This document shows positions 42,611 through 51,146 of a stretch of 64,000 bases of DNA, piece by piece. Numbering within the stretch: the first letter of the stretch is position 1; each line of letters opens with the position of its first letter. Source of the stretch: Rhodococcus sp. 14-2483-1-2. GTDB lineage: Bacteria; Actinomycetota; Actinomycetes; Mycobacteriales; Mycobacteriaceae. The notes below the pieces were generated by a model. The model ran no database searches, was not told where the DNA came from, and saw nothing but the letters and a program-made list of their open reading frames with translations. The position numbers and the translations under genes were made by a program. The stretch spans positions 186,001 through 250,000 of the forward strand of contig NZ_NPFW01000013.1 in NCBI RefSeq assembly GCF_002259405.1, given 5' to 3'.

Positions 42611-44977
42611 TCAGCTCAGATGATGCGGCTGCGGGTGCGACTTGTGACCCTCGTCCGAGCCCTCGTTGTCCTGATGGCCGTTCGCTGTTCCCTGTACACC
42701 CGTCCCGGCCGGAACCATGGAAATGATCACCGACTTCGAGGTGGGGCAGTTGCTCTGCAGCGCAGTCGAATCCAGCGGAATCAACGGATTGGTCTCGGGG
42801 TAGTACGCAGCAGCCGACCCGCGCGGGGTGTCGTACTCGACGATGCGGAACGACGGTGCGCACCGTTCCACGTCGTCGTCGTCCCACTTGGTGACGAGAT
42901 CGACCATGTCGCCGTCGCGGAAACCGAGCGTCGAGATGTCTTCTCGGTGCACGAAGATGACGCGTCGGCCGTTCTCGATGCCGCGGTACCGATCGCTGAG
43001 GCCGTAGATGGTCGTGTTGAACTGATCGTGGCTGCGCAGGGTCTGCAGAATCAGATGGCCCGGTGGAACCTGCAGCACGTCGATCGGTGACACCGCGAAT
43101 TCACCACGGCCGCTCTTGGTTTCGAACGTCCGACTGTCGCGCGGGGGGTGCGGAAGAACGAAGCCACCGGGGCGTCGAACATTGACCTCGTAGCCCTCGC
43201 AACCGGCGACGACACGGGAGATGTGCTTGCGGATGTTGCGGTAGTCGTCGCGGAAACCCTTCCAGTCGAGACCGTATCGGTCACCGAGGGTCGCCTCGGC
43301 GATACCGCTGACGATGGCGACCTCGGAACGAAGGAATTCGCTCGCGGGCTTCAGCGGTCCGCGTGAGGAGTGCACCGAGCAGGTGGAGTCCTCGACCGAG
43401 ATCCACTGCTCGCCACTGGCTTGCACGTCCTTCTCGGTGCGGCCCAGGGTCGGCAGAATCAGTGCGGTCTCGCCGCAGACCAGGTGCGAACGGTTGATCT
43501 TGGTGGAGATCTGCACCGTCATCCGCATCTTGCGCAGCGCCTCGAAGGTGACGTCACTGTCCGGAGTTGCCTGGACGAAGTTTCCGCCGAGTCCGAGGAA
43601 GAAGTGCGCCTTGCCGTCGCGCATGGCCCGGATGGAATCGACGGTGTCCAAGCCGTGCTCGCGCGGCGGCTCGAAGTCGAACTCCGCGGCCATCGCGTCG
43701 AGGAACTTCACCGGAGGGCGCTCCCAGATTCCCATCGTGCGGTCGCCCTGGACGTTCGAGTGACCACGAACCGGGAGCAGACCCGCACCTGCCTTACCGA
43801 TGTTGCCTTGCGCGAACGCGAGATTGGTGACTTCCTTGATGGTGGCGACGGCGTTGCGGTGCTGCGTCAGGCCCATTGCCCAGCAGAACACGGTGGCCTT
43901 GGAGTCGCGCAGCATCTCGGCGGCCTCGGTGATCTGCGCTACCGACAATCCGGTCACCTCGGTGACGAGATCCCAGTCGACCTCGGCGACGTGCGCCTTC
44001 CACGCGTCGAAACCGACGGTGTAGGTGTCGAGGAACTCGTGATCGAGCGCGTCCCACTTCACCAGCAGCGAGCCGATGGCCTGGAAGAGTGCGAGGTCGC
44101 CGTTGAGCTTGATCGGCAGATGCAGATTCGACAGGTCCGTTCCCGGTCCCACCATGCCGCGCGGAGTCTGTGGATTCTTGAAGTTGAGCAGACCCGCTTC
44201 GCGAAGTGGGTTGATGGACAGAATCTTTGCGCCGTTCTGCTTCGCCAGCTCGAGGGCCGAGAGCATACGCGGGTGATTGGTGCCGGGGTTCTGGCCCGCC
44301 AGGATGATCAGTTCGGCGTTGTGGACGTCGTCGAGCGTGACACTGGCCTTGCCGATGCCGATCGACTCCTGCAGAGCGATGGACGTCGACTCGTGACACA
44401 TGTTGGAGCAGTCGGGCATGTTGTTGGTGCCGAACGACCGAGCGAACAACTGATACGTGAACGCGGACTCGTTGGAGGCGCGACCCGAGGTGTAGAAGAT
44501 GGCCTCGTCGGGACTGGCGAGGGACTTCAGCTCGTCGCCGATCAGGCGGAACGCGTCGTCCCACTCGATGGGCTCGTAGTGGCTGCCGCCGGGCAGCTTG
44601 ATCATCGGGTGCGTGATCCGGCCCTGCTGGCCCAGCCAGTGCTCGGTATGCGCGTCGAGTTCGGCAATGCTGTGTTGCGCGAAGAACTCCGGCGTCGCTC
44701 GCGTCGTCGTCGCCTCCTCGGCAACGGCCTTCGCGCCGTTCTCGCAGAATTCCGCCGCGTGCCGGTGGCCCGGATCCGGATCGGGCCAGGCGCAGCTCAT
44801 GCAGTCGAAACCCTCGGCCTGGTTGAGCTTGAGGAGCGTCTGCGCGGTGCGCTTCGGGCCCATGTGCCCGAGTGCCCGCTTCATCGACACTGCGACGGCG
44901 ACGGGGCCTGCCGCGTGGGTCTTCGGCTTCTCGATGTCGAGCTCGGCCTCGTCGACGTCGCTGTCGGTGCGTCTCAT
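42611..44977 (-). CDS. FdhF/YdeP-family molybdopterin oxidoreductase
   Basis: A 788-residue molybdopterin-dependent oxidoreductase of the FdhF/YdeP group (M. tuberculosis FdhF, Rv2900c type). The N-terminal Cys-containing EGFDCMSCAWPDPDP replaces a classical 4Fe-4S Cys motif. The core has FYTSGRASNESAFTYQLFARSFGTNN, DCSNMCHEST, LAGQNPGTNHPR and the C-terminal molydopterin dinucleotide-binding domain (LILQTLRSHDQFNTTIYG). Proteins of this group are often annotated formate dehydrogenase alpha, but the substrate is unproven. No accessory FdhD gene lies nearby in the window. Confidence 0.85.
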   Translation of the reverse strand: MRRTDSDVDEAELDIEKPKTHAAGPVAVAVSMKRALGHMGPKRTAQTLLKLNQAEGFDCMSCAWPDPDPGHRHAAEFCENGAKAVAEEATTTRATPEFFAQHSIAELDAHTEHWLGQQGRITHPMIKLPGGSHYEPIEWDDAFRLIGDELKSLASPDEAIFYTSGRASNESAFTYQLFARSFGTNNMPDCSNMCHESTSIALQESIGIGKASVTLDDVHNAELIILAGQNPGTNHPRMLSALELAKQNGAKILSINPLREAGLLNFKNPQTPRGMVGPGTDLSNLHLPIKLNGDLALFQAIGSLLVKWDALDHEFLDTYTVGFDAWKAHVAEVDWDLVTEVTGLSVAQITEAAEMLRDSKATVFCWAMGLTQHRNAVATIKEVTNLAFAQGNIGKAGAGLLPVRGHSNVQGDRTMGIWERPPVKFLDAMAAEFDFEPPREHGLDTVDSIRAMRDGKAHFFLGLGGNFVQATPDSDVTFEALRKMRMTVQISTKINRSHLVCGETALILPTLGRTEKDVQASGEQWISVEDSTCSVHSSRGPLKPASEFLRSEVAIVSGIAEATLGDRYGLDWKGFRDDYRNIRKHISRVVAGCEGYEVNVRRPGGFVLPHPPRDSRTFETKSGRGEFAVSPIDVLQVPPGHLILQTLRSHDQFNTTIYGLSDRYRGIENGRRVIFVHREDISTLGFRDGDMVDLVTKWDDDDVERCAPSFRIVEYDTPRGSAAAYYPETNPLIPLDSTALQSNCPTSKSVIISMVPAGTGVQGTANGHQDNEGSDEGHKSHPQPHHLS

Positions 44978-45025
44978 GCGGGTCCCTTCGTTGCGTTACC
45001 CCCGCACTCGACCATAGCCGTAGGC

Positions 45026-45286
45026 TCAGCCGGCGAGGAGCTTGGTCACCAGATCCACGTACTGCTGCTTCGCCGAATCCTGGCTCGTACCTTCGAGCTT
45101 CGCCCAGGCATCGAACTTCGCGCGGTTCACCATGTCCAGTCGTCCGGGCCGCTTACCCGAGGCGTCACCGATCGAACCCTGCTTGTAGAGCGAGTACAGG
45201 CTCAGTAGGTCGTCGTTGCTCGGCTTGGACGTGAGCTTCTTGACGTCTACCTGCGCGTCGGCGAACGACTGGTCGAGATCGGACAT
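45026..45286 (-). CDS. Acyl-CoA-binding protein
   Basis: An 86-residue four-helix acyl-CoA-binding protein of the length usual for the family. The signature includes LLSLYSLYKQGSIGDASGKRPG, the YKQ and Lys ligand-contact residues, and KFDAWAKLEGTSQDSAKQQYVDLV. It binds medium- and long-chain acyl-CoA in the cytosol. It is common in eukaryotes and patchy in bacteria, where Actinobacteria are one of the groups that have it. Here it fits with the surrounding acyl-CoA genes. Confidence 0.9.
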   Translation of the reverse strand: MSDLDQSFADAQVDVKKLTSKPSNDDLLSLYSLYKQGSIGDASGKRPGRLDMVNRAKFDAWAKLEGTSQDSAKQQYVDLVTKLLAG

Positions 45287-45313
45287 GAAGAACTCCTTCG
45301 GTTAGAGGTGCAG

Positions 45314-45886
45314 TCATCCTCGCACGGAGGCTTCGGAAATCAGCCGAATGCAGTGCGCCACGAGGGCTTCGCGGGTGACGGTGACCGTGCCGTCGAGATA
45401 GCCGATGAACAGGGCGGTCAGTGCCCCGACGGTTCCGACGGCGATCAGCTGTCGATCGGTGGAGTCGGGGAGTTGGGCGTGCACCAGTTCGACGAAGCCC
45501 GGTAGCAAGTCGAGTCCGCGGCGGCTGAGTGCCGGTTCGGCCAACGGCGCGATGAGCAACACCCGCCCCGTTTTCGGTTCGTCGATGATGAGTTCGACGA
45601 ATGCGCGCACCGGCGCCGCGATGGTGTCCTCGGCGGTGTTCGCCTGCATCACGGCGTCGAGCAAGGCCTTCTGCGCTCTTGCGCCCACCCAGGCGTACAC
45701 GGCCCGGACGAAGGTATCGCGGTCGGAGAAGCTCTCGTAGAAATACCGTTCGGTCAGTCCGGCGGTACGGCAGACGGCGCGCACGTTGACGGCAGGTCCG
45801 TCCGGGGAGCCGAGCAGCTCGACCCCGGCCGCGAGCAGCGCGTCGTACCGCTTGGATCTGCGTTCCTCCAACTGTTGACTACGCAT
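45314..45886 (-). CDS. TetR-family regulator sharing a palindromic promoter with DUF2236 gene 3
   Basis: A 190-residue TetR-family protein with HTH at about residues 10-55 (RSKRYDALLAAGVELLG ... VCRTAGLTERYFYESFSDRDTFVRAVYA). It resembles the TetR at 41068-41691. The ATG at 45886 begins MRSQQLEERR and lies inside an 18-bp inverted repeat whose other arm contains the start of the divergent oxygenase gene, so both proteins begin M-R-S-Q. A TAGAGT -10 box seven bases before the ATG indicates leaderless transcription. The protein probably binds the repeat and shuts both genes. Confidence 0.84.
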   Translation of the reverse strand: MRSQQLEERRSKRYDALLAAGVELLGSPDGPAVNVRAVCRTAGLTERYFYESFSDRDTFVRAVYAWVGARAQKALLDAVMQANTAEDTIAAPVRAFVELIIDEPKTGRVLLIAPLAEPALSRRGLDLLPGFVELVHAQLPDSTDRQLIAVGTVGALTALFIGYLDGTVTVTREALVAHCIRLISEASVRG

Positions 45887-45920
45887 GTTGTCAACTCTAG
45901 TCTGACAACATGCGTAGTCA
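45876..45920. promoter_or_regulatory. 18-bp inverted repeat with divergent leaderless promoters and both start codons
   Basis: TGACTACGCATGTTGTCA (45876-45893) and its exact complement (45903-45920) flank nine bases. The plus-strand ATG (45910-45912) and minus-strand ATG (complement of 45884-45886) lie at equivalent positions in the arms. The plus-strand -10 is TAGTCT (45898-45903) with -35 TTGACT at 45875-45880, spacing 17. The minus-strand -10 is TAGAGT (complement of 45894-45899). Each -10 ends six or seven bases before its ATG, so both transcripts should start at or next to the start codon. The repeat is the likely TetR operator. Confidence 0.8.
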
Positions 45921-46842
45921 GTCCGATCGACCCGTCCCGCTCGGTCCCGATTCACTCACCTGGAAGTACTTCGGCGACTGGCGGGGGATGCTGCAGGGCG
46001 TCTGGGCGGGGTCGATGCAGAACATGCACCCCGGGCTCGGAGCCGGGGTGGAGCAGCACTCCACGTTCTTCGACGAGCGCTGGCAGCGGCTGTACCGGTC
46101 GCTGTACCCCATCGGCGGGGTCGTGTTCGACGGCGATCGCGCCGAGGAGACCGCACTGCAGGTCCGCGGTTACCACACGAACATCAAGGGAATCGACGCC
46201 CGAGGCCGCAAGTACCACGCACTCGATCCCGACACGTTCTACTGGGCGCACGCCACCTTCTTCATGGGGACGGTGCTCACGGCAGACCACTTCATGGGCG
46301 GACTGACCGAGGCTCAGAAGGTGCAGTTGTTCGACGAGCACGTGCAGTGGTATCGCCTGTACGGCATGAGCATGCGTCCGGTGCCCGCGACCTGGCCCGA
46401 GTTTCAGCAGTACTGGAAGCACATGTGCACAGACGTGTTGGAAGACAACATGGCTGCCCGCGGGGTGCTCGACCTCTCGAAGTTGGGTCCACCGCCGTAC
46501 GCGGCGTGGCTGCCGGAACGAGTGTGGGCGGTGCTCAGGCGTCCGGTTGCGGCGTTGTTCGTCTGGATCACCGTTGGGCTCTACGACCCACCGGTGCGCG
46601 AGCTCCTCGGATACCGCTGGACCGCACGGGACGAGCAACGGTTCGCGTTGTTCGGTAAGGCGGTGAACCTGCTCTTCGGGCTGGTGCCACCGCGTCTCCG
46701 CTTGCATCCGCGCGGGCGGGCCGGATGGGATCGCGCCAAGGGACGTATCCCGAGAACGACACCGCTGGTGCACACACCGGCCCGTAACCTGCCACCGGTG
46801 GAGCGCCGCTCGGACCCGTCGCACTACAGCCCCAATGTGTAG
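45910..46842 (+). CDS. DUF2236/MpaB-like oxygenase family protein 3
   Basis: A 310-residue DUF2236 protein with the full set of family motifs: SMQNMHPGLGAGVEQHS near residue 40, RGYHTNIKGIDARGRKYHALDPDTFYWAHATFF at about 88-120 with the His after W-A, and a Pro/Arg-rich C-terminal tail. The His pair could ligate haem by analogy with characterised MpaB/Lcp proteins. A hydrophobic stretch near residue 215 (PVAALFVWITVGLY) may touch the membrane. It starts inside the shared palindrome and is probably leaderless. A hydrolase gene follows by 29 bp. Confidence 0.84.
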   Translation: MRSQSDRPVPLGPDSLTWKYFGDWRGMLQGVWAGSMQNMHPGLGAGVEQHSTFFDERWQRLYRSLYPIGGVVFDGDRAEETALQVRGYHTNIKGIDARGRKYHALDPDTFYWAHATFFMGTVLTADHFMGGLTEAQKVQLFDEHVQWYRLYGMSMRPVPATWPEFQQYWKHMCTDVLEDNMAARGVLDLSKLGPPPYAAWLPERVWAVLRRPVAALFVWITVGLYDPPVRELLGYRWTARDEQRFALFGKAVNLLFGLVPPRLRLHPRGRAGWDRAKGRIPRTTPLVHTPARNLPPVERRSDPSHYSPNV

Positions 46843-46871
46843 ATCGACGGGCCCCGGGTACATCGCGGTGT

Positions 46872-47654
46872 ATGTACAACGTACGAACCGGAACCGGAAA
46901 ACCACTCGTCCTCGTGCACGGGCTCGGGTCCTCGCACCGTAACTGGGACCCCATCGTCCCAGCGCTGGCCGCGCATCGAGAGGTCATTGCCCTCGATCTG
47001 CCGGGATTCGGGCAGACCCCGCCGCTGCCCGAGGTGTCGATCGCATCGCTCACCGACGCCCTGCGCACGTACCTCGACGACGAGGGACTGTCCGACGCCG
47101 ATCTTGTCGGCAGCTCGATGGGCGCGCGCATGGTCGTCGAGCTCGGCCGCCGCGGCCACCGCGGTTCGATGGTGGCGCTCGATCCCGGTGGCTTCTGGAA
47201 CGACCGCCAGGTCAAGATCTTCGGAGCCACGATCACGGCGTCGTTGGCGCTGATGAAGAACGTGCAGCCGCTGGTGCCGTTCCTTGCCGGTAGTCCGGTG
47301 ACGAGAACGGCTGCGCTGGCTCAGTTCTCGGCTGCGCCGTGGAAGTTGCCGAGCGGATTGGTGGAGCGGGAGCTGAAGGGCTTCTCGGCCAAGACTTCAC
47401 CCTCGCTGGACGCCGCCCGCAAGGCCTTGATCCACGGGCCCAAGCAGATCGGTGCGCCGAAGGGGTCGCTGCAAGGCTCGCTGCTCATCGGCTGGGGCCG
47501 CCAGGACAAGGTGACGACGCCCAGCCAGGCCACGGTGGCGCTGGAGCGATTCCCCGACGCCACCCTGCACTGGTTCGACAAATGCGGACACTTCCCGCAC
47601 TGGGATCAGCCCACCGAAACCGCGCGGGTCATCTTGCGGGCGACGGGTCGCTGA
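46872..47654 (+). CDS. Alpha/beta hydrolase
   Basis: A 260-residue alpha/beta-hydrolase-fold protein. The oxyanion-hole motif is VLVHGLGSSHRNW, the nucleophile elbow is VGSSMGARM (Ser near residue 82), the acid lies in WGRQDKVT and the His in CGHFPHW. It has no signal peptide. It is on the same strand as DUF2236 gene 3, 29 bp downstream, and may act on the same substrate, for example as an esterase. The substrate is not predictable. Confidence 0.84.
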   Translation: MYNVRTGTGKPLVLVHGLGSSHRNWDPIVPALAAHREVIALDLPGFGQTPPLPEVSIASLTDALRTYLDDEGLSDADLVGSSMGARMVVELGRRGHRGSMVALDPGGFWNDRQVKIFGATITASLALMKNVQPLVPFLAGSPVTRTAALAQFSAAPWKLPSGLVERELKGFSAKTSPSLDAARKALIHGPKQIGAPKGSLQGSLLIGWGRQDKVTTPSQATVALERFPDATLHWFDKCGHFPHWDQPTETARVILRATGR

Positions 47655-47666
47655 AGCTCACCTGCG

Positions 47667-48983
47667 TCAGCCGTTCCACCAAGGCCGCAGGGGGACGCCT
47701 GCTTCGCCCTTCGGTCCGAGCTTGACCGCCAGAACCTGGTGCAGCTGAACCACATTGCGCTCGAATCCCAGACGGGACCCGGCCATGTACAGGCCCCAGA
47801 CGCGGGCCGTTCCCTCGCCGGCTTCGGCGACGCATGCGTCCCAGTTGTCGACGAGGTTCTGGCACCATCCGGCAAGGGTCAGGGCGTAGTGCTCGCGCAG
47901 GTTCTCCTCGTGACGGACCTCGAGTCCGACGTCCTGGATCTCGGTGATGATGCGTCCGGAACCGGTGAGTTCGCCGTCGGGGAAGACGTACCGGTCGATG
48001 AAGCTGCCCGCTTTGCTATGCGCGCGATTGTCCGGACGCGTGATCGAGTGGTTGAGCAGTCGGCCGCCGTCCCGCAGCTTGGACTGGATGAACGTGAAGT
48101 ACGACGGGTAGTTGTGCACGCCGATGTGCTCGGTCAGTCCGATGGAGGAGATGGCGTCGAAGTTGGTCTCGGCGACGTCGCGGTAGTCGGAGAAGCGGAC
48201 CTCGGCCAACTCGGACAGGCCCTCGTCGGCGATGGCCTTCTGCGCCCACGACGCCTGCTCCTGCGACAGTGTCACGCCGATGACCTGGACGCCTCTGCGC
48301 GCGGCGTAGCGCACCATCGAACCCCAGCCACATCCGATGTCGAGTAGACGATCGCCCGGCTTCAGCCCGAGCTTGTCGAACACCAGTCGATACTTGTTCT
48401 CCTGCGCCGCTTCCAGAGACTGATCGTTGCTCTCGAACGCAGCACACGTGTACGTCATCGAGGGGCCGAGTACCATCTCGTAGAAGGCGTTGGACACGTC
48501 GTAGTGGTGGTGGATCGCTTCTGCATCACGAGTCTTGGAGTGACGCAGACCTTCTGCGATGCGACGCCACCGCGGAATCGCTTCCTGGGGCGGGGGAGCG
48601 ATGGGCCGCAACACATCCCAGCCGAGTGAACGGGCGATCGAGGTCAATGTCATTGCCGAGGGGCGTCGGAAGTGCAGCTCGTCGCCCATCAGTGCCAGCA
48701 ACTCGTAGGGGTCACCCGGATGGACGCCCGTAGCTTCGAGATCGCCGGAGACGTACGCGCGCGCCATGCCCAGATCGCCGGGAGCGGTTGCGAGATAGGT
48801 GGTTCCGCGAGGGCTCTTGAGGTTGAGGCCGATTCTCGCGTCCTCGGGTCCTGCGGTGCTGCCGTCGTATGCGGTGAAGCGCAGTGGGATGTTGCCGTCG
48901 GAGATCAGCTCCAGGATCTCGGAGATCTTGAGCTTCTGGGCACCGTTCACCGTGCGATTGCCGGAGTCCTTGAACGTCGTCAT
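47667..48983 (-). CDS. tmsB: SAM-dependent fatty-acyl methyltransferase for 10-methyl fatty acids (Rv3720 type)
   Basis: A 438-residue protein of the cyclopropane-fatty-acyl-phospholipid synthase superfamily. The SAM-binding motif is LLDIGCGWGSMVRYAA, and the family segments HHHYDVSNAFYEMVLGPSMTYTCA and SIGLTEHIGVHNYPSYF are present. In mycobacteria and other actinobacteria the orthologue adds a methylene group at C10 of oleoyl chains in phospholipids; the partner flavoprotein then reduces it to the 10-methyl group of tuberculostearic acid. It is translationally coupled to that partner by an ATGA overlap, which strongly supports this role over simple cyclopropanation. Confidence 0.85.
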   Translation of the reverse strand: MTTFKDSGNRTVNGAQKLKISEILELISDGNIPLRFTAYDGSTAGPEDARIGLNLKSPRGTTYLATAPGDLGMARAYVSGDLEATGVHPGDPYELLALMGDELHFRRPSAMTLTSIARSLGWDVLRPIAPPPQEAIPRWRRIAEGLRHSKTRDAEAIHHHYDVSNAFYEMVLGPSMTYTCAAFESNDQSLEAAQENKYRLVFDKLGLKPGDRLLDIGCGWGSMVRYAARRGVQVIGVTLSQEQASWAQKAIADEGLSELAEVRFSDYRDVAETNFDAISSIGLTEHIGVHNYPSYFTFIQSKLRDGGRLLNHSITRPDNRAHSKAGSFIDRYVFPDGELTGSGRIITEIQDVGLEVRHEENLREHYALTLAGWCQNLVDNWDACVAEAGEGTARVWGLYMAGSRLGFERNVVQLHQVLAVKLGPKGEAGVPLRPWWNG

Positions 48984-50425
48984 CTGCGTTGCACCGCCTT
49001 CGAGTACAAATCCAACAATCGGGATTCGGGATCGTATTTCTTCTTCAGCTGGATGTATCTCTCGCCGCCGTACAGCACGGCGAATTCGTCCTCGGTGTAA
49101 TAAGCATCCGAGTACAGCGATTTATGCCCGTCGAACTCGGTCACTTTCTTCTCGATGGCGCGGTTCGCGGCACCCTCGGGTTCGCCCGAAACGATCGGGA
49201 CCGAAGACCAGAAGCCGATGTTGACGTAGGTGCGTTTCGGTTCGAGTGGATACAGCGGCCACGGTCGGGCCGGATTCGCGCCCGGCGCTGCCGGCTCACG
49301 AAGTCGCAACGGGCACAACCACAACGGCTCGATCGGGATGTTGTCGAGGAACCACGCCACGAAGCCTGCGGTGTGTTCGATCGGAACCTCGACATCCTGC
49401 ACGACGCGTTCGCGCGGCGGATTTCCCTTGCGCTTCTCGAGTCGGTCGGCAATGTCGTACTTGCGATCGAGGCCGATGAGCTTCCAGTAGAAACTGCTGC
49501 GCCGGTACTTGCGCGGCCAGAAGCGTCGGATTCTCGGGTTCTGTGTTCCGAATGCGCGGGAGCACCAGAACCAGTCGGTGTCCCAGCGCCACAGGTAGTC
49601 GTGAATGGTGAGGCGGTCGGTCTTCGGTGTGTCCGACGCATGCTGGATCGAGCGGTAGAAGATGTCGGCACCGGTGTAGTCGCTGACCGGCCCCGGTTCG
49701 TCGGTCTGGACGCCGAGGGTGAGGTAGCTTTCGTCGGCGCCGAAGACCACACCGTCGAGGTATTGGACCTCGATGCCGTCGTACTCGCGCTGCTCGACGA
49801 TGGTGTCCATCGTGGACTGGAGAGTGTCGAGATCGTGAAATCGTAGGTGGCGCAACGCGACATACGGCAGCACGGGTTCGAGCTGAATTCGCAGCCGAGT
49901 GGAGTAGCCCAGGGTGCCGTACGAGTTGGGGAAGCCCCAGTAGAGATCTGCGTGTTCGCCCTCCGGTGTCGCGGTGACGATCTCGCCGCTGCCGGTGAGG
50001 ACGTCGATCTCGAGCACCGATTCGTGCGGGAGTCCACTACGGAACGACGTCGACTCGATACCGAGGCCGGTGACGGCTCCACCGAGAGTGATCGTCTTGA
50101 GCTGCGGGACGACGAGGGGCGCGAGACCGTAGGGAAGCGTCGCGTCGACCAGGTCCTCGTAGGTGCACATGCCGGCGACATCGGCTGTGCGCGTGGCGGG
50201 ATCGACGGTGATGACCTTGCTCAGGCCCGAGACGTCGAGCCCCGGCGTGGTGGTGGTCGTCCTGGCCCGGAACAGGTTGGACGTCTTCTTCGCCAGACGC
50301 ACCGTCGCATCGGTCGGAATTGCGCGATAGCTGCGAAGCAACTGCTCGACACCCGACCGGTGCGCTGCGTAACCGCTCTCCCTCGGTTCTGGCCGTCGTC
50401 CGAGAAGAGCATTCACTGAAGCCAC
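48980..50425 (-). CDS. tmsA: FAD-dependent reductase for 10-methyl fatty acids (Rv3719 type)
   Basis: A 481-residue flavoprotein of the vanillyl-alcohol-oxidase/DHCR24-like FAD-binding family. The FAD domain spans about residues 45-215 (LSKVITVDPATRTADVAGMCTYEDLVDATLPYGLAPLVVPQ, TLGGAVTGLGIESTSFRSGLPHESV). The C-terminal cap contains TYVNIGFWSSVP. It should reduce the 10-methylene intermediate made by the downstream methyltransferase to the 10-methyl chain. Transcription runs from the 257-bp region 50426-50682, which it shares with a divergent SRPBCC gene and which holds a perfect CRP-type site. Confidence 0.85.
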   Translation of the reverse strand: MASVNALLGRRPEPRESGYAAHRSGVEQLLRSYRAIPTDATVRLAKKTSNLFRARTTTTTPGLDVSGLSKVITVDPATRTADVAGMCTYEDLVDATLPYGLAPLVVPQLKTITLGGAVTGLGIESTSFRSGLPHESVLEIDVLTGSGEIVTATPEGEHADLYWGFPNSYGTLGYSTRLRIQLEPVLPYVALRHLRFHDLDTLQSTMDTIVEQREYDGIEVQYLDGVVFGADESYLTLGVQTDEPGPVSDYTGADIFYRSIQHASDTPKTDRLTIHDYLWRWDTDWFWCSRAFGTQNPRIRRFWPRKYRRSSFYWKLIGLDRKYDIADRLEKRKGNPPRERVVQDVEVPIEHTAGFVAWFLDNIPIEPLWLCPLRLREPAAPGANPARPWPLYPLEPKRTYVNIGFWSSVPIVSGEPEGAANRAIEKKVTEFDGHKSLYSDAYYTEDEFAVLYGGERYIQLKKKYDPESRLLDLYSKAVQRR

Positions 50426-50581
50426 ATACAGACGCTATATCTCGTACCGCACGGTATCCACCGGCATTGGCGTCCGACCGGTGAAACTTCACGCAACTGT
50501 TGCCGAATCCGAGTGAGGAATCGGAGTAAATCGGACAAATGGTTGCGTCATGCATGTGTTTTGCCGATACGAGAATTGTCG

Positions 50582-50597
50582 TGTGAAGCACATCACA
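50582..50597. promoter_or_regulatory. CRP/GlxR site between tmsA and the SRPBCC gene
   Basis: TGTGAAGCACATCACA is a perfect TGTGA-N6-TCACA site, with one extra base pair on each side (G...C). It is 157 bp from the tmsA start and 86 bp from the SRPBCC start. Recognition by the actinobacterial cAMP receptor protein (CRP/GlxR) is likely from the consensus; which gene is controlled is not known. Confidence 0.6.
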
Positions 50598-50682
50598 CAT
50601 GCATCGACGCGATGCCGAAGGTGGCCTCGAGGAGAGGCAGGATGGACGCACATCCCGTCCGCTAGAGAAGGAGAACGTTTCC

Positions 50683-51117
50683 GTGGCTCAGGTCAGTGCA
50701 TCCAGTTCCGCCACCATCGCTGCCACACCGGATCGGGTGCTCGCCGCGCTCGCCGACTACGAGACGGTGCGCCCGCGCATCCTCCCCGAGCAGTACCGCG
50801 ACTACGAGGTGGTCCAGGGCGGGCAAGGGGACGGAACCGTGGCCACGTGGACCCTGCAGGCCACCGAGAAGCGAGTGCGCAACGTCGCCGCGACCGTCAC
50901 CGTCGCCGGATCGACCATCACCGAACGCGATGCCAACTCCTCGATGGTCACCACCTGGTCGGTCGCCCCGGACGGCGCAGGCACCGCGGTCACCACAACG
51001 ACGGAATGGAAGGGCGCGGGCGGAATCGGCGGGTTCTTCGAGAAGACCTTCGCACCGCTCGGCCTGAAGAAGATCCAGGCCGCGACGCTGGAGAACCTGC
51101 GTCGCGAGTTGATCTAG
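50683..51117 (+). CDS. SRPBCC (START-like) family protein
   Basis: A 144-residue protein of the polyketide-cyclase/START-like SRPBCC fold, which encloses a hydrophobic ligand cavity. It corresponds to M. tuberculosis Rv3718c by neighbourhood and length. Features are ATPDRVLAALADYETVRPRILP at the start, the TWTLQATEKRVRNVAATV strands and the C-terminal helix LGLKKIQAATLENLRREL. The GTG at 50683 follows AAGGAG. It is divergent from the tms pair and may bind a lipid intermediate; this is inference. Confidence 0.82.
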   Translation: MAQVSASSSATIAATPDRVLAALADYETVRPRILPEQYRDYEVVQGGQGDGTVATWTLQATEKRVRNVAATVTVAGSTITERDANSSMVTTWSVAPDGAGTAVTTTTEWKGAGGIGGFFEKTFAPLGLKKIQAATLENLRRELI

Positions 51118-51120
51118 TTG

Positions 51121-51146
51121 GGTCGTTCCGCAGGCTCCACTCCTGC
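51121..51146. repeat. Dispersed intergenic repeat, copy 1
   Basis: GGTCGTTCCGCAGGCTCCAC and the following TCCTGC fill the gap between the SRPBCC stop and the convergent tetR stop. Near-identical copies occur at 55218-55312 (three in tandem) and 59674-59700. Confidence 0.7.

Noticed and set aside
43370-45208. A 612-codon plus-strand frame opposite the FdhF-like gene
   Set aside because: Antisense to a full-length molybdoenzyme with conserved motifs; the composition is typical of reverse-complement noise.
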